64,000 nt of DNA from Lunularia cruciata (lineage: Eukaryota; Streptophyta; Marchantiopsida; Lunulariales; Lunulariaceae). A program made the position numbers and the translations under genes. Location of the stretch: the NCBI GenBank assembly GCA_948567375.1, contig OX419758.1, positions 39,189,001-39,253,000 of the forward strand. Reading direction: 5' to 3'. Below are positions 43,922 through 55,819 of the stretch, one piece after another (positions within the stretch are counted from its first letter, which is position 1; every line of letters starts with the position of its first letter). The notes under the pieces were generated by a model. The model did not search any database. It saw only the letters and a program-made list of their open reading frames with translations, and had not been told where the DNA came from.

Positions 43922-46825
43922 ATGGAGAAACTTCCGGTTTTCTTTGGCAAGGATGGAGAAGATGTGGAGGCCTTTGTGAGAGACTTCAAGAGAGCTTGCA
44001 TAGGAAACAATGAGAGGAGGAAGAATGAGTGGGCCTCATTATTACCAGATTTCTTTGAGGATGCAGCACTTACATGGTATGAGTCAGAATACCAAAAGAG
44101 AGAGAGGAGAGAGGGGGAAGAGGAGTCTTGGGAGACTTTGACTTCAGCACTCATTGAGAACTTTCTTCCTGATGAGAGTTATGAGAGATTGATGAGTGAG
44201 GTTACATTTCTCAAGCAAGGAGATGGAGAGAAAGTGAGGGTCTATGTGGAAAGAGTGGAAAAGTTGGAGTCCAGATTTCGCATAGTGTTGAGGAAGGGTG
44301 GGGATGATGTGGAGACTACAATGATTGGCATAGGGGCCATGCTCACCAAGAATTTTGTGGGAGGATTGAGAACACAAATTAGAAGCAAGGTGAGATATGA
44401 GAAACCTTCTTCCAAGGTTGAAGCTATCAAGATCGCAATTTGTATGGAGGAGAGTTTGGAAGGGGATGAGAGTGATTTGGTGGTGAAGGAGGTTGTGCAT
44501 CCTCCTCAAGGCTACAAGTATGGTGGAACTTCTGATACTTTGGTGACAAGGGTTGCACCACAAGTAGTAGTTGCTCCAGTTCTTGCACCTCCACCAAAAG
44601 ATCCACTCCAAACCATCACAGAACAACTTGCAGATCTCAAGATCAATGTGGTGCAACTATGGGAGAAGACAGAGGTGGATCAGAATGTAGGGAGAGGGCC
44701 TAGGAGTTATGGAAACTATCCATATAGAGGAGGCCAACCAGCCAACAATTTCAATGATAGAAATTGTTTTGGTTGTGGAGGAAGAGGCCATATCCAAAGG
44801 AATTGCCCAAATTCCACTTACCATGGAGGAAGGGGTTATGAGGGAGCCAATAGAGGGAAAGAGGGAGGTAGTGAAACCCAAGTGGCTCCTAATCCCAACA
44901 AAGGTAAGGGGATAGCATCCATAGATGTGGTTGAGAGCAAGTATGAGAAGGGAGAGTGCTCAAACTCCAAGGGTCCTAATTTGGAGCTTTTGGCACAAGA
45001 GAAGAAGAGAGCTCGTTTTGCAGAGGATGTTCACTCTTCTCAAGGATTTACTTCAAGCAAGGATACTCCTATGTCTACTAGGAGCACTCGCACCTCAGCA
45101 CCATCAACAACAAAGACTCCAAGGAAGAAGTTGGGGATGGAGGACTTCTTGATCTCAAAGCAACAATGGAACTACAATGTGTTGGAGGATGTTGGTAGTC
45201 ACAAGGCTAACATCACAGTGGGCCAATTAATTGCTTTGAACCCTACCTTGAGAAAGGAGCTTAGAGGTGGTTTGAGTTCTACAAGGAGCAAGAAGAAGAA
45301 GAAGGCAAAAGTTCCAGTATCAATGGGGGTGGTGGATGCCAAGCCAGCACCATGGGAGGCTTGTGAATATGCCTCCAAGATTGATGTGAGAGTGAATGGT
45401 CACAACATCAAGGATGCATTGGTTGATGGAGGATCAGCAGTGAATGCCATGTCAGAAAGGTTGATGAAGAAGTTGGGTATGATACCCTCAAGACCTTCAA
45501 CATTTGTGGTGAGCATGGCAAACAAGCAACAAGTTCGACCAGTAGGAGTGATGGATAAGGTGGTAGTTTCAGTTATGGGAGTCCAAAATCTCATGACTTT
45601 CCAAGTCTTGAAGGATTCAAGCTATGACTTACTTCTTGGGAGGCCATGGTTGAGAGCAGCACGCACAACTGATCGATGGCACAAAGGGTACTTAAGGATT
45701 GGGCCATCAAACCATAGAGTCACTGTTCCTGTGACTAACACCACCAACACTTCACATTCAGATACCCCATCTTCTGATTATTGGGAATCAGATTCTGAAG
45801 GAGGAGCTTCAGGTGTGGACACAAGCATGGAAGAGGAGACTTCCACGGAGGAGGATGAATCTGAATCTGATTCAGATGTGTATCCTTTATGTGCTATGGA
45901 TTTTGCACCTAAGCCAGAGGTTTTGAAGGACCCAGATAAATCACCATTGACACTTGAGGAGGTAGAGAGAAGGTTATCTACCCTCAAGTATGGCCCAAAT
46001 GTTACCAAGGAGGAGAAGGTGAGATTTGAGGAGATTTTCCGCAAGTTCATCCATGTGTTTGCTTTTAGTTACAAGGATTTGAAGGAAGTCACCTTGGAGG
46101 AGCACAAGATAGAGGTGGAGTCACATGCAAGACCAATCCGCCAAAAGCAACGTCGCATTAGCCCACCAATATCTTTGGTTGTGAAGGAGGAGATTGATAA
46201 GCTCAAGGAGGCTGGATTTATCTTTGAGGTGGAGAATTCAGAATGGGTGTCTCCAATTGTCATTGTGAAGAAAAAGAATGGCAAGCTTCGGGTATGTGTG
46301 GATTACAAGAAGCTCAATGCTGTTACCAAGAAGGACTACTACCCATTGCCATTCATTGATGAGATCTTGGAGGAGGTTGCAGGTCATGAGAGGTACAGTT
46401 TTGGAGATGGTTATAGTGGATATAACCAAATCAAGATTGCACCAGAGCATCAACAACTCACCACATTCACCACACCTTGGGGAACTTACGCTTTCAAGGT
46501 CATGCCTTTTGGGCTTTGCAATGCTCCAGCCACATTCCAACGGTTCATGAACAAGGTATTTGAACCTTTCATTGGGAAATTTGTGAGAGATTTCATTGAT
46601 GACTTTTGTGTCTATGGGAGCAAGGAGGAGCACTTTGAGCACCTAATCAAAGTCTTGCAACGCTTGGATGAGGCAAATGCATCACTCAACCCAGAGAAGT
46701 GCATTTTTGGATGTGAAGAAGGTCTACTTTTGGGGCACATCATCTCCAAGGATGGAATAGCAGTTGATCCTGAGAAGGTGAGGAAAATCTCAGACCTTCC
46801 ATTCCCTTCAAGCTTGACAAAGTAA
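43922..46825 (+). pseudogene. gag-protease-RT polyprotein of element G (967 codons, one nonsense)
   Basis: The start MEKLPVFFGKDGEDVE is the first ATG of the long frame and is conserved in F2 and F3. Gag core is residues about 1-250, with the knuckle CFGCGGRGHIQRNC near 44765-44810. Protease-type ALVDGGSAVNAM (near 45415-45450) has Asp-Gly-Gly-Ser at the active site. An acidic linker follows (near 45780-45880). RT has SPIVIVKKKNGKLRVCVDYK, GYSGYNQIKIAPEHQQ, MPFGLCNAPATFQR and the box FIDDF (46592-46606). TAA at 46823-46825 replaces a Leu codon TTA still present in F2, and the frame continues beyond it. So it is a nearly intact gene with one point stop. Confidence 0.92.
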
Positions 46826-48747
46826 CGCCAATTCTTGGGAATGGTTGGGTACTATAGGAGGTTCATCTTCTCATTTTCCAACAAGGCTTATGCATTGACC
46901 ATCTACATGAAGAAGGGTGTAGATTACATGGTGATTTTGGAAGACAAGGAGGCTCTCAAAGCTTTTGAGGAGCTCAAGCAATCCCTTGTTGTAGCTCCAA
47001 TTCTTGCTAAACCTGATTGGAGTAAGCCTTTCATCCTCTACACTGATGCTTCTAATGTAGCTATAGGATGCACTCTTAGTCAATTAGACCAAGATGGGCA
47101 TGATCATCCAATAGCTTATGCTAGTAGGCAGATGGTTTCAGCAGAGAAGAACTACTCTGTCACAGAGAGAGAAGGGTTGGCAGTGATCTTTGGTCTCAAG
47201 AAGTTTAGACACTACTTGATTGGAGGGAAAGCCACAATTGTCACGGATCACAAGGCTTTGAAGTACATCTTCAACAAGCCTAATGTTGAAGGGAGACTAG
47301 CAAGGTGGATGATTCTCTTGTCTGAGTATGACTACACAATTGAGGATAGGCCAAGAAAGAAACATGCAAATGCTGATTTGTTATCTAGAGCCTATGATCA
47401 TGATGGAGATGAGCCAGTAGATGATTGCTTCCCGGATGAGGAGCTCATGACAATCTCAGTCACTCAAGAGGTTCCAATGGAGTACAAGGAGATTGTGGAT
47501 TTTGTGACAAGAGGTAACTATCCAGAAGGGATGCATGCTAGGGAGAGGAAGGCCCTTGCAGCAAGATCTAGACCTTACACAATGGTGGATGATATTCTTT
47601 TTCACCAAGGAGCAGATGGTCTACTTCGAAGAGCAGTGGGTAAGGAAGAGTCTATCTTACTCATAAAGGAGTTTCATGAAGGTTTAGTATGTGGAGGACA
47701 CTTTGCAGGAAAGGTGACTGCTTTCAAGATTCTAGATGCAGGTTACCATTGGAGAGGGATTTTCAAGGATTGTCTTGATTATTGCAAAACTTGTCATGTT
47801 TGTCAAGCTTTTGCTAGAAAGTCTACATCCACTCCACCACTTAGATCAATTCCATTGCTAGGACCCTTTGAGAAGTGGGGAATTGATTTTGTAGGACCTC
47901 TCAATAGAACCCCAAGGAACAATCGGTACATTGTGGTAGTTACTGATTACCTTACCAAGTGGGTTGAGGCTAGACCATTGAGGGACAAGAATGAAGATGA
48001 AGTGGGTAGATTTCTTTATGAACGCATTATCACTAGGTTTGGATGCCCTTTGGAGTTGGTTTCTGATAGAGGAGGAGAGTTTACAGGAAGCATTACTACA
48101 GCCATGCTACGACATTTCTCTATCACACATAGAGTAACTACATCCTATAAGCCAAATTCCAATGGCTTGGCAGAGAGAACCAATCAGACCTTGTGCATGA
48201 TGTTCGCCAAAGATGCAGAAATGGAGGGGCTAAACATCATTGGGACAAGAGGATTCATGCAGTTTTGTGGGAGTATAGGACAACCATGAAGACTTCCACT
48301 GGATATTCTCCATTCCAATTGGTGTATGGTATTGAGTCTACCTTACCTATTCACTTTGATCTTCCTACCTTCCAAAGCATTCATAGGAGATTGAAGAAAG
48401 CACAAGGAAGTGATGCAGAGAAGTCAAGGAAGGATCAACTCATGGAGTTGGAAGAGGCAAGAGCAGTTGCTATGGTTCGAGTGGAGCAAGCCCAAAGGAA
48501 ACAAAAGGAGAGCTATGACAAGAGGCAAGGCAAGAAGAAGGTGGAGCCTTTCAAAGAAGGTGATTGGGTAATGTTGTTTGATTCCATTCGATTCAAGAGA
48601 GTACAAAAGAAGTTTTTGCCTAAGTACTTTGGACCTTTCATAGTAGAGAAGGTGTGGGGAAATTACACTTATGATCTCAAGGAGTTGGGAGGAAGACACT
48701 TTGATAGGATTAACCATGATAAGTTGAAGATGTACCATAGAAGGTAG
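46826..48747 (+). pseudogene. RNase H and integrase of element G (one frameshift)
   Basis: In the same frame as the preceding region. RT connection FLGMVGYYRRFIFSFSNK, RNase H with LYTDASNVAIGCTLSQ, VTDHKALKYIF and HANADLLSRAYD. Integrase has the zinc domain HEGLVCGGHFAGK with CKTCHVCQ, first Asp in GIDFVGPL, second in VSDRGGEFTGS, and Glu in NGLAERTNQT, so the catalytic triad is complete. A single G is missing in the G run near 48225 (F1 has five Gs, here four), shifting the frame. The end resumes at 48193-48747, FGPFIVEKVWGNYTYDL to KMYHRR, with no chromodomain. Confidence 0.9.
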
Positions 48748-48780
48748 AGAGACCTTCACTTTGAGGACAAAGTGAAAACT

Positions 48781-48795
48781 TAGTCCGGGGGTAAA
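48781..48795 (+). other. Polypurine-like tract of element G
   Basis: TAGTCCGGGGGTAAA directly before the 3' LTR; F1 has AGTTCAGGGGTAAA in the same place. Confidence 0.6.
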
Positions 48796-49487
48796 TGTAA
48801 CACCCATTTGTGCATGTGTGTGGTATTGTGATATTTAGCTTGGTATTACAAGTACTTAAGAGATATTATTTATATAGAGATAAAGGATGGTTCTATATTA
48901 GTCATGGTTAGCTAAAGTTAGTCATAGCTAAGATAGATGGGACCTTACTTTAGAGGAAGTAGAAAAGATGAGCACCACTATTTTGGATTTTAGTGTGTTG
49001 ACTTGGTATTATTCCTAGGTGTTTGGCTTTGGGGAAAGAGTTGAGAACTCTTGGGCCCGCAAGCCTTTTTGTTTTGGATTCTTCTTTAGTCCAAGGATAG
49101 CCCATGTGAAGGAATCCTTGCTTTAGTGGTTGGGTCAAGATAAGACCACATGCTTAGGGGAATATGCCCATGTGAATGGATATTCCTTTCTACTTTTTGA
49201 CTTTACTTGACTTTTAGTCTAGTAACTTGAGTTACTACGGTAATTAGTAACTTTGGTACGTAACTATTTCACAAGTATATAAACAAGGAGTGAGGAGGTA
49301 CTCATCATCCTTTCATTTGCAACTATCTCTCTCTCATTGAGTTCTCTAGTGAGCAATGTCTTGAGTCTTGGAGTGTTAGCCTTGGAGGAGTATGATGGAG
49401 TTGGGGTTCCTTGCCTTCTTAGTCCATGGTGCGCTACCTTAATAGCCATCAGAGGTTCATCCTGAGTGAGAGACATGCCGGCTCACA
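48796..49487 (+). repeat. 3' LTR of element G
   Basis: 692 bp, nearly identical to the 5' LTR. Followed by target duplication GGCC (49488-49491). Confidence 0.95.
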
Positions 49488-49514
49488 GGCCAGCCTTTGG
49501 TCCATTGGAGAAGA

Positions 49515-49881
49515 AGGTGCACATTTTTGAGGTCTAATTCATTCGGTTAGGTCTCCAAAATTGCCTTCAAAGATTTCAAGCATATTTTGGTTCCTACTCT
49601 ATAAGTAGAAGTCCCCTTTGGTGATACCTCTTTTTGATCTATTTAGTCCATCATGTGTAACATCCTTCCAGATGTTACCAAACCATTCTCACCTTTAAAT
49701 CATATGTCTAGCTATTGGTTCTAAGGTTTTCAAATCTATTTTGATTTCTGCCCTATTAGTAGAAGTATTCTTTTGGTGATACTTCTATCTGATCTATTTT
49801 GACCATCATGTATAATATCATTCTAGATGTTACCAAACTGAATTTCACATCTAGATCATATGGCTAGCTCTTGGTATTACA
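49515..49881 (-). repeat. Inverted partial LTR of the element D family
   Basis: About 367 bp whose reverse complement matches the first half of the D 5' LTR (51720-52090). On the minus strand it starts TGTAATACCAAGAGCTAGCC at 49881. It lacks the second half of the LTR, including the TATA block, and ends beside the remains of element E and the G insertion. Confidence 0.8.
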
Positions 49882-50193
49882 AAGTGCTTTCTACGTGGAG
49901 AGAAGGAACATAAGGCAAGTTCATGTCCATTGATCTTTGAGAGCAAGAGATTGAGAGAAAGGAGAGGATTACTTGACTTAGGTTTGCATGTTGGACCTCC
50001 TTCACCAAGATTGGGAGGGAGAAGATCTAAGACCAAAGAATTGTGTGAGGTTTGTGGAGTTGAAGGACATCCAAAAAGACATAAGTTTAATGGAGTAAAA
50101 ACACTTTTGGAGACTTTGGTGAAGGATCTTGGAGAAAGTCTTAGTATAGCTACAGAAATACTATCATCTTCATCAGCTAGTTCTCAAGATTAG
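49882..50193 (+). pseudogene. ORF0 tail in F3
   Basis: Carries the knuckle CFLRGEKEHKASSC (second Cys and the Gly before His altered) and the second cluster CEVCGVEGHPKRHKF (last Cys lost). Ends SSASSQD at 50193. Confidence 0.6.
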
Positions 50194-50434
50194 TGATGGA
50201 GATAATCTTTCAACTTATGGATAAACTACCCATGAGGGTTTGATTAATATGCACTCTAGGATTTGCTACTTCTATAGAAATCTTGGAGCAACCTGAACCT
50301 TTTGTGTTCCCTAGGGTGGATTAATCTCAAATGGTATTAGTCATGTACAAACTCTATTAGTTATAGATTGAGAGAAAAAAGAAAAAAAGAAAAAAAGAAA
50401 AATTGAGGGAAAAGAAAGATAGTGAGGGGTTAAG

Positions 50435-51719
50435 ATGAGGAAACTTCTGGTTTTCTTTGGCAAGGATGGACAAGATGTGAAGGCCTTTGTGAGACACTTC
50501 AAGAGAGCTTGCATAGGAAACAATGAGAGGAGAAAGAATGAGTGGGCCTCATTATTACCTCATGATTTCTTTGAGGATGCAACACTTACATGGTATGAGT
50601 CAGAATACCAAAAGAGAGAGAGGAGAGATGTGCAAGAAGAGTCTTTGGAGAGTTTGTCTTCAACACTCATTGAGAACTTTCTTCTTGATGAAAGTTATGA
50701 GAGATTGATGAGTGAGGTTACCTTTCTCAAGCAAGGAGATGGAGAGAAAGTGAGAGTCTAGGTGGAAACTGTGGAGAAGTTAGAGTCCAAATTTTGCATA
50801 GTATTGAGGAAAGGTGGGGATGATATGGAGACTACTATGATTGGCATAGGAGCTATGCTCACCAAGAATTTTGTGGGAGGGTTGAGACCACAAATTAGAA
50901 GCAAAGTGAGATATGAGAAACCTTCTTCCAAGGTTGAAGCTATCAAGATTGCAATTCGTATGGAGGAGTGTTTGGAAGGAAATGAGGGTGATTTGGTGGT
51001 CAAGGAGATTGTGCATCCTCCTCAAGGCTACAAGTATGGTGGAAATTCTGATAATTTGGTGGCAAGGGTTGCACCACAAGTAGTAGTTGCTCCAATTCTT
51101 GCACCTCCACCAAAAGATCCACTTTGAACCATCATAGAACAACTTGCAGATCTCAAGATCAATGTGGTGCAACTATGGGAGAAGAGAGAGGTGGATCAGA
51201 ATGTAGGGAGAAGGCCTAGGAGTTATGGAAACTATCCATATAGAGGAGGCCAACCAACCAAAAAATTTGATGATAAAAATTGTTTTGGTTGTGGAGGAAG
51301 AGGCCATATCCAAAGGAATTGCCCAAATTCCACTTACCATGGAGGAAGGGGTTATGAGGAGGCCAATAGAGAGAAAGAGGGAGGTAGTGAAACCCAAGTG
51401 GCTCCTAATCAAAAAAAGGTAAGGAGATAGCATCCATAGATGTGGTTGAGAGCAAGTATGAGAAGGGAGAGTGCTCAAACTCCAAGGGTCTTAATTTGGA
51501 GCTTTTGGCTCAAGAGAAGAAGAGGCTCATTTTACAAAGGATGTTCACTCTTCTCAAGGATCTACTCCAAGCAAGGATACTCCTATTTCTAAAAGGAGCA
51601 CTTGCACCTCAACACCATAAAAAAAAAGACTCCAAGGAAGAAGTTGGGGATGGAGGATTTCTTGATTTCAAAGCAACAATGGAACTATAATTTGTTGGAG
51701 GATGTTGGTAGTCACAAGA
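50435..51719 (+). pseudogene. gag remnant in F3
   Basis: Starts MRKLLVFFGKDGQDVK. Open 50435-50761, then a TAG, then open 50762-51127 and 51164-51430, the latter with the intact knuckle CFGCGGRGHIQRNC near 51280-51325. The end is cut at the D LTR. Confidence 0.75.
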
Positions 51720-52464
51720 TGTAATACCAAGAGCTAGCCATTTGATCTAGATGTAAAATTTGGTTTGGTAATATCTGGAATGATATTATACATGATGGTC
51801 AAAATATATTAGATAGAAGTATCACCAAAAGAATACTTTTACTAATAGGGTAAAAATAAAAATAGACTTGAAAACCTTAGAACCAATAGCTAGACATATG
51901 ATTTAAAGGTGAAAATTGGTTTGGTGACACCTGGAAGTATGTTACACATGATGGACTTAATAGATCAAGAGGAGATATCAACAAAAAGGGACTTCTACTA
52001 ATAGAGTAGGAACCAAAATATGCTTGAAATCTTTGAAGGCAATTTTGGAGGCCTAAACGGATGAATTAGGCCCTAAACATGTGCAACTTACCCCCTCCCC
52101 TCCCCAACATAGGAAAGGCTAGACTTCCCTCCCCTTGGTTTGTCTTGTCAAGAGCTTTCCAATGGTACCTCACCCACGTGATTCTGAGATTCCTATAGGA
52201 AGATTACCTAAAAGTTTCTCTCTGGTTGAAGCTTGTTTGACCAACCAGATAGGACCAGGACCAACATGTCACCCATCCAAGTAGGTAATCCAAGGGTGGA
52301 TCTTGCTGACATGTCACCTATCTGTGTGCTTAATCCTATGGTTAAGCTTCCTTGGAGGAGATCCTCTTTGTCTATATAATAAAGAGAAGGTGCTCCTTAG
52401 GGATATCAGATGATTGAGTGTGAAATCTATGTTTTCTCTCTTTTCTTACCCTTGGAGTATTACA
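51720..52464 (+). repeat. 5' LTR of element D
   Basis: About 745 bp with short inverted ends TGTAATAC and GTATTACA, followed one base later by the PBS. A TATA-like TATATAATAAAG lies at 52373-52384, suitably close to the LTR end. Confidence 0.78.
52373..52384 (+). promoter_or_regulatory. TATA-like element in the D LTR
   Basis: TATATAATAAAG about 80 bp before the LTR end, in the usual place for a U3 core promoter. Confidence 0.5.
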
Positions 52465-52465
52465 A

Positions 52466-52477
52466 TGGTATCATAGC
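52466..52477 (+). other. Primer-binding site of element D
   Basis: TGGTATCATAGC differs from the initiator-Met PBS TGGTATCAGAGC at one base and lies directly after the LTR. Confidence 0.82.
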
Positions 52478-53067
52478 AAGTGTTTTAGTTCAAGATAGTG
52501 GATCATCCTTCTTGGAAGAACATGAACTACTAAAACTGAGTAATTTGAGGTAGAGAACATAGAGTAATTGCTAGACTTAGGAAGGACTTTAGAGAGCGGA
52601 TGGGATGGATGCACTAGGAGGACAATTTCCCACACCTAGCTTTCTATTCTTGAATCTATTCCTCATCAAGATTATGTACATCTAGCATGAGCAAATGAGA
52701 GTATCACTAGTTTATCACTTTGGAGCAAAATTCATGGACAAGGTGATGAACTCACCAAACCTGGTGATTCTACCTATGGTGGTATACAACAGAGAGTGGG
52801 ATTTGACAATCTACATTCTATTATGATGTCATGGATGTGAATGTCCCAAATCCTCTCCCTTTCAACACTCAAGTAGAAATTTGTTATGTAGTGAGACCAA
52901 AAGTGATATTTAGAGATTTTGTGGTTTGGAATTTTGGTGAGGAGTATTATCAACAAGTGATAGCTTTTGAGGTCCCAATGGTAGTGCCGATAGTTTGTAC
53001 TCCTTCTAGGGTGATCATATTGACTATGTATTGAAGTAGACATTAGCAATTAAGTGTTGCATGAACC
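52478..53067 (+). other. Leader of element D
   Basis: About 590 bp between PBS and gag. A 67-codon open stretch (52831-53034) has no recognised domain and shows no homologue in the window. Confidence 0.4.
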
Positions 53068-53663
53068 ATGGATCCACAATTGCAAGAGCTAGTGCAAGGA
53101 ATGCAAGGGATGTTGAATGAATTTTGAGAGATTAAGATGACCATGGAGACATTACAAAGTCAAGTGCAGATCCTCAGGAATGATCAAGCAATGCAAGAAG
53201 AAGAGCCATCTCAAAACCCAATACATGTGACTGAAGTACTTGGAGAGGCACTCGTGCCTACGAACCCTGTCAATGATGAAGTCCCATTGCTACTCCGGAT
53301 GAAGAAGACCTACAACATTGAGCCTTACAAGGAGTAGTGTACAATGGGAGTAGTAGAAAATTGGATCTCAAGAATGTCAATATTTTTTATTATTCTCAAC
53401 AAAGATCACGGAGCATGTTGCACGTGTGTTTGCATGTGGGTACTTGACCGATAGAGCCCTCACATGGTACAATGCTTGGGAATGATCCATGTTAGCATAG
53501 AGAAGGGAGGTCACGTGGACAGTAATGCAAGAAGGATTGTTGAAGAATTTCCAATCAATGGATACCGTACAGATGGCCCAAATCCGACTATGGGGATTGA
53601 GATAGAAGAAAATCGTACAAGAGTATATGGAGGCATTTTTGGGTCTAAAAGTTGCAATAACCG
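53068..53663 (+). pseudogene. gag of element D, first part
   Basis: Starts MDPQLQELVQGMQGMLNEF, a coiled-coil-like gag amino end, with a TGA soon after. The segment before the copy C insertion, in frame LKNFQSMDTVQMAQIRLWGL then VQEYMEAFLGLKVAI, is typical of the central gag domain. Stops and frame changes occur near 53125, 53336 and 53600. Confidence 0.65.
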
Positions 53664-53769
53664 TGTTGTGTGTATATACATCGCTACACAACATACATCA
53701 CTATCAACATCATACACTATAGAAGCACAACTCACACATAAGTCATACATAGACTCTAAAGTGCCATAA
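53664..53769 (-). repeat. Repeat B2 of copy C
   Basis: Matches B2 of copy B (30366-30471); the plus strand starts TGTTGTGTGTATATACATCG. Confidence 0.85.
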
Positions 53770-54221
53770 TAAGCAGATTGTTTACAACTCTCAAATCCAC
53801 TCAACTCAGATTAGTACTTGATCTATCACTCTATAAATTGCCAACAACTGGGCACTAATTACAGTAAAGCCACACCCACTCTAGCTAAGAGAATCCAAGT
53901 GACGCTTGCCGGCTTCTGTCCACCATAGCCAAGAACTCAAAGGCTCAACATCAAAGAAGTGAGCTCTCTAGAGCTACACTTCAAAAGTATACCCCTAGAC
54001 TCAAGCTAGGTATAAAAACCCTAACGGTCCCACTGATGGCACACTCAACGGTGCAAATGGTGCAAAGTGGTGGTGGGCCCCACAGTGAAAGTCAGTACTC
54101 CAAATACAAAATCTGACCATTGGAAAGTAGTCTCTGAGAAATTGCTGAAATAACTCTAACTACTATCACTATAACTCCAGTGTCCAAGCAATCTAGATGT
54201 GACACTACAAATGGTGTGACA
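53770..54221 (-). repeat. Repeat A2 of copy C
   Basis: Matches A1 of copy C (62534-62985) and the A repeats of A and B; starts TGTCACACC on the element strand. Confidence 0.85.
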
Positions 54222-54330
54222 GTTGTCATGCATATATACATCACTACACAACATACATCGCTACACAACATCATACACTATAGAAGTACAACTCACACTT
54301 AAGTCATACATAGACTCTAAAGTGCCATAA
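54222..54330 (-). repeat. Repeat B1 of copy C
   Basis: Second copy of B2, internal to A2, as in copy B. Confidence 0.83.
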
Positions 54331-54499
54331 TTGCACTCCTAGCTGGGGATTAGGTCCCTCTAACTCCAGATAGCCATCTACTCCAAGTATATGGTATACC
54401 CTATGATGGGCAAAGATCAGAAGGCCAGGTGCTATGGAGCCCCATCGTTAGTCGCCTATCTGCAATCTATATATACCATAGAAAGAATGAACTAGCTAT

Positions 54500-54835
54500 A
54501 AGTCAAGTCCATCTAGGACATAACTACTGTCCTTGAGGTATCATCGTGAGGGGAGGAGTCATACATGCCATATGCCATCTTCTTGAATAGCTATCACACA
54601 CTAACATAGTAGTAGCTCCACCAAAAGAGCCACATAACATACACCTCAAGCCTACACGTACAAGTACCAAGCTTGGGTCCATAGTACCATCAATGTTTGG
54701 GAGGTGACATGGCACACAATTGCACATATGATCCTTCCAGACAACACCATCATGTCCTTCTAACACAAGGACTCCAGATGGCAAAACCTCATGCACTCTC
54801 AAGATAGTACAGCCTATGAAAACATCAAGTGTCAT
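54500..54835 (-). pseudogene. PHD finger region, copy C
   Basis: Reads CMLCGSFGGATTMLVCDSYS then WHMACMTPPLTMIPQGQ. Compared with copy B the fourth ligand is Tyr, a stop replaces Trp before the last pair, and the last Cys is Trp (CPRW). It shows Gln at the position of copy B's internal stop, which supports one continuous ancestral frame. Confidence 0.8.
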
Positions 54836-54849
54836 TGGTGTTGTCTGCT

Positions 54850-55798
54850 ATAGATATACATAGTCTCTTGGATGAAATCTACAGATCAAGGTTCTATAAC
54901 CTCCTCCTCGAATGGTAGCATAGCGTAAAGTATCTCTATGTTGAGCAATTTCCAATTTCTCAAAGGCCATCGGCATCACTCTCCAAAAGATCTTTGCCCG
55001 TTGAGAACATGTGCTAACTCATACATCTAGATCATCCAAGTCCAAGACTATAGTAACATCTTGATGAATGGCTGTAGGTAAATTTGGATCTTGTCCATAG
55101 AGTAGAAAGTATGGAGAAAAAGATGCTAAGGAGGCTTGCCGGCTGAACCAATAGCCTTGGCCAACCAAGGTAATTGGAGATCCTAATCTCCCAAGTGGCC
55201 TCTCTACAAACCATACTTTTGCAATCCTCTCTTCACTGTTTGAACCACTCTCTTTGCTAAACCATCTGCCTCAAGGTGATCTCTAGAGGTAGTATGGTGA
55301 TCAATCAAAGCCTTGTCATACAAGACCTAAAACTCCTCTAAGAACTCTATATCCTGATCAGTCAAAACCTCAAATGATGCACCAAAATGACTAAGAACTT
55401 GATCCAAGAACAAGTAAGTTGTCCCTTCACTAGACTTGTCAGGAAGTGCCACCAACTCAATTGTGGAGTAGGAGCATTGAATGATGCTCTAACTCGATCA
55501 CAAACCACACATCTAGCAACAAATTGTTGTACTTCAATCTGCATACCGTGCCACCAATAATGACTCTGGAGTAAGCTATATGTACGTTTTACTCCAAAAT
55601 GTCCTAGCTCCTCATGAGCATGACGGACCAACTGTGGTCTTTGAGATGGAAGTGGTACAACTTGCATTCTACCATCCTCCCATACACGCAAAAGTGTTTT
55701 CTCTCCAAACTAAACCGTCTGGCTCGCTGAAGAACACAATCTCCCTCCTTGGCCCCAACTGTGCCACCCACAACACCAGTGCAAAGATAGTCCATCAC
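54850..55798 (-). pseudogene. Integrase of copy C
   Basis: The zinc domain HAHEELGHFGVKRTYSLLQS to ARCVVCD is intact (about 55620-55510). About 124 bp matching 32147-32270 of copy B, including the first catalytic Asp (SLDFAG), are deleted. The third catalytic position is Lys (DGLAKRVV, codon 55252-55254), identical to copy B. Confidence 0.8.
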
Positions 55799-55819
55799 TA
55801 AGACATCATCATGAATGTC

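Larger units (their letters stand above)
41660..49487 (+). mobile_element. Family-2 Ty3/gypsy element G, young and nearly intact
   Basis: A 7828-bp element with 692-bp LTRs (41660-42351 and 48796-49487) that differ at only about two positions by eye, and an exact 4-bp duplication GGCC. Order: LTR, PBS, broken leader ORF0 with a zinc knuckle, gag-protease-RT-RNase H-integrase, polypurine tract, LTR. Protein order, tRNA-Asp-like PBS and the RT block GYSGYNQI to MPFGLCNAPATFQR place it near Athila/Tat, and no chromodomain follows integrase. One nonsense codon and one frameshift disable pol. It inserted into element E. Confidence 0.95.
49882..51719 (+). mobile_element. Family-2 fragment F3 (ORF0 tail and gag)
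   Basis: Collinear with 43376-45198 of element G, from the ORF0 knuckle to the region after gag. It lies between two D-family LTR sequences in opposite orientation. The fragment has no LTR, RT or integrase of its own. Confidence 0.85.

Noticed and set aside
49515-52088. A DNA transposon with 370-bp terminal inverted repeats that captured a gag fragment.
   Set aside because: The right arm is the first half of a full LTR followed by a PBS and gag of element D, and no target duplication surrounds the supposed transposon.
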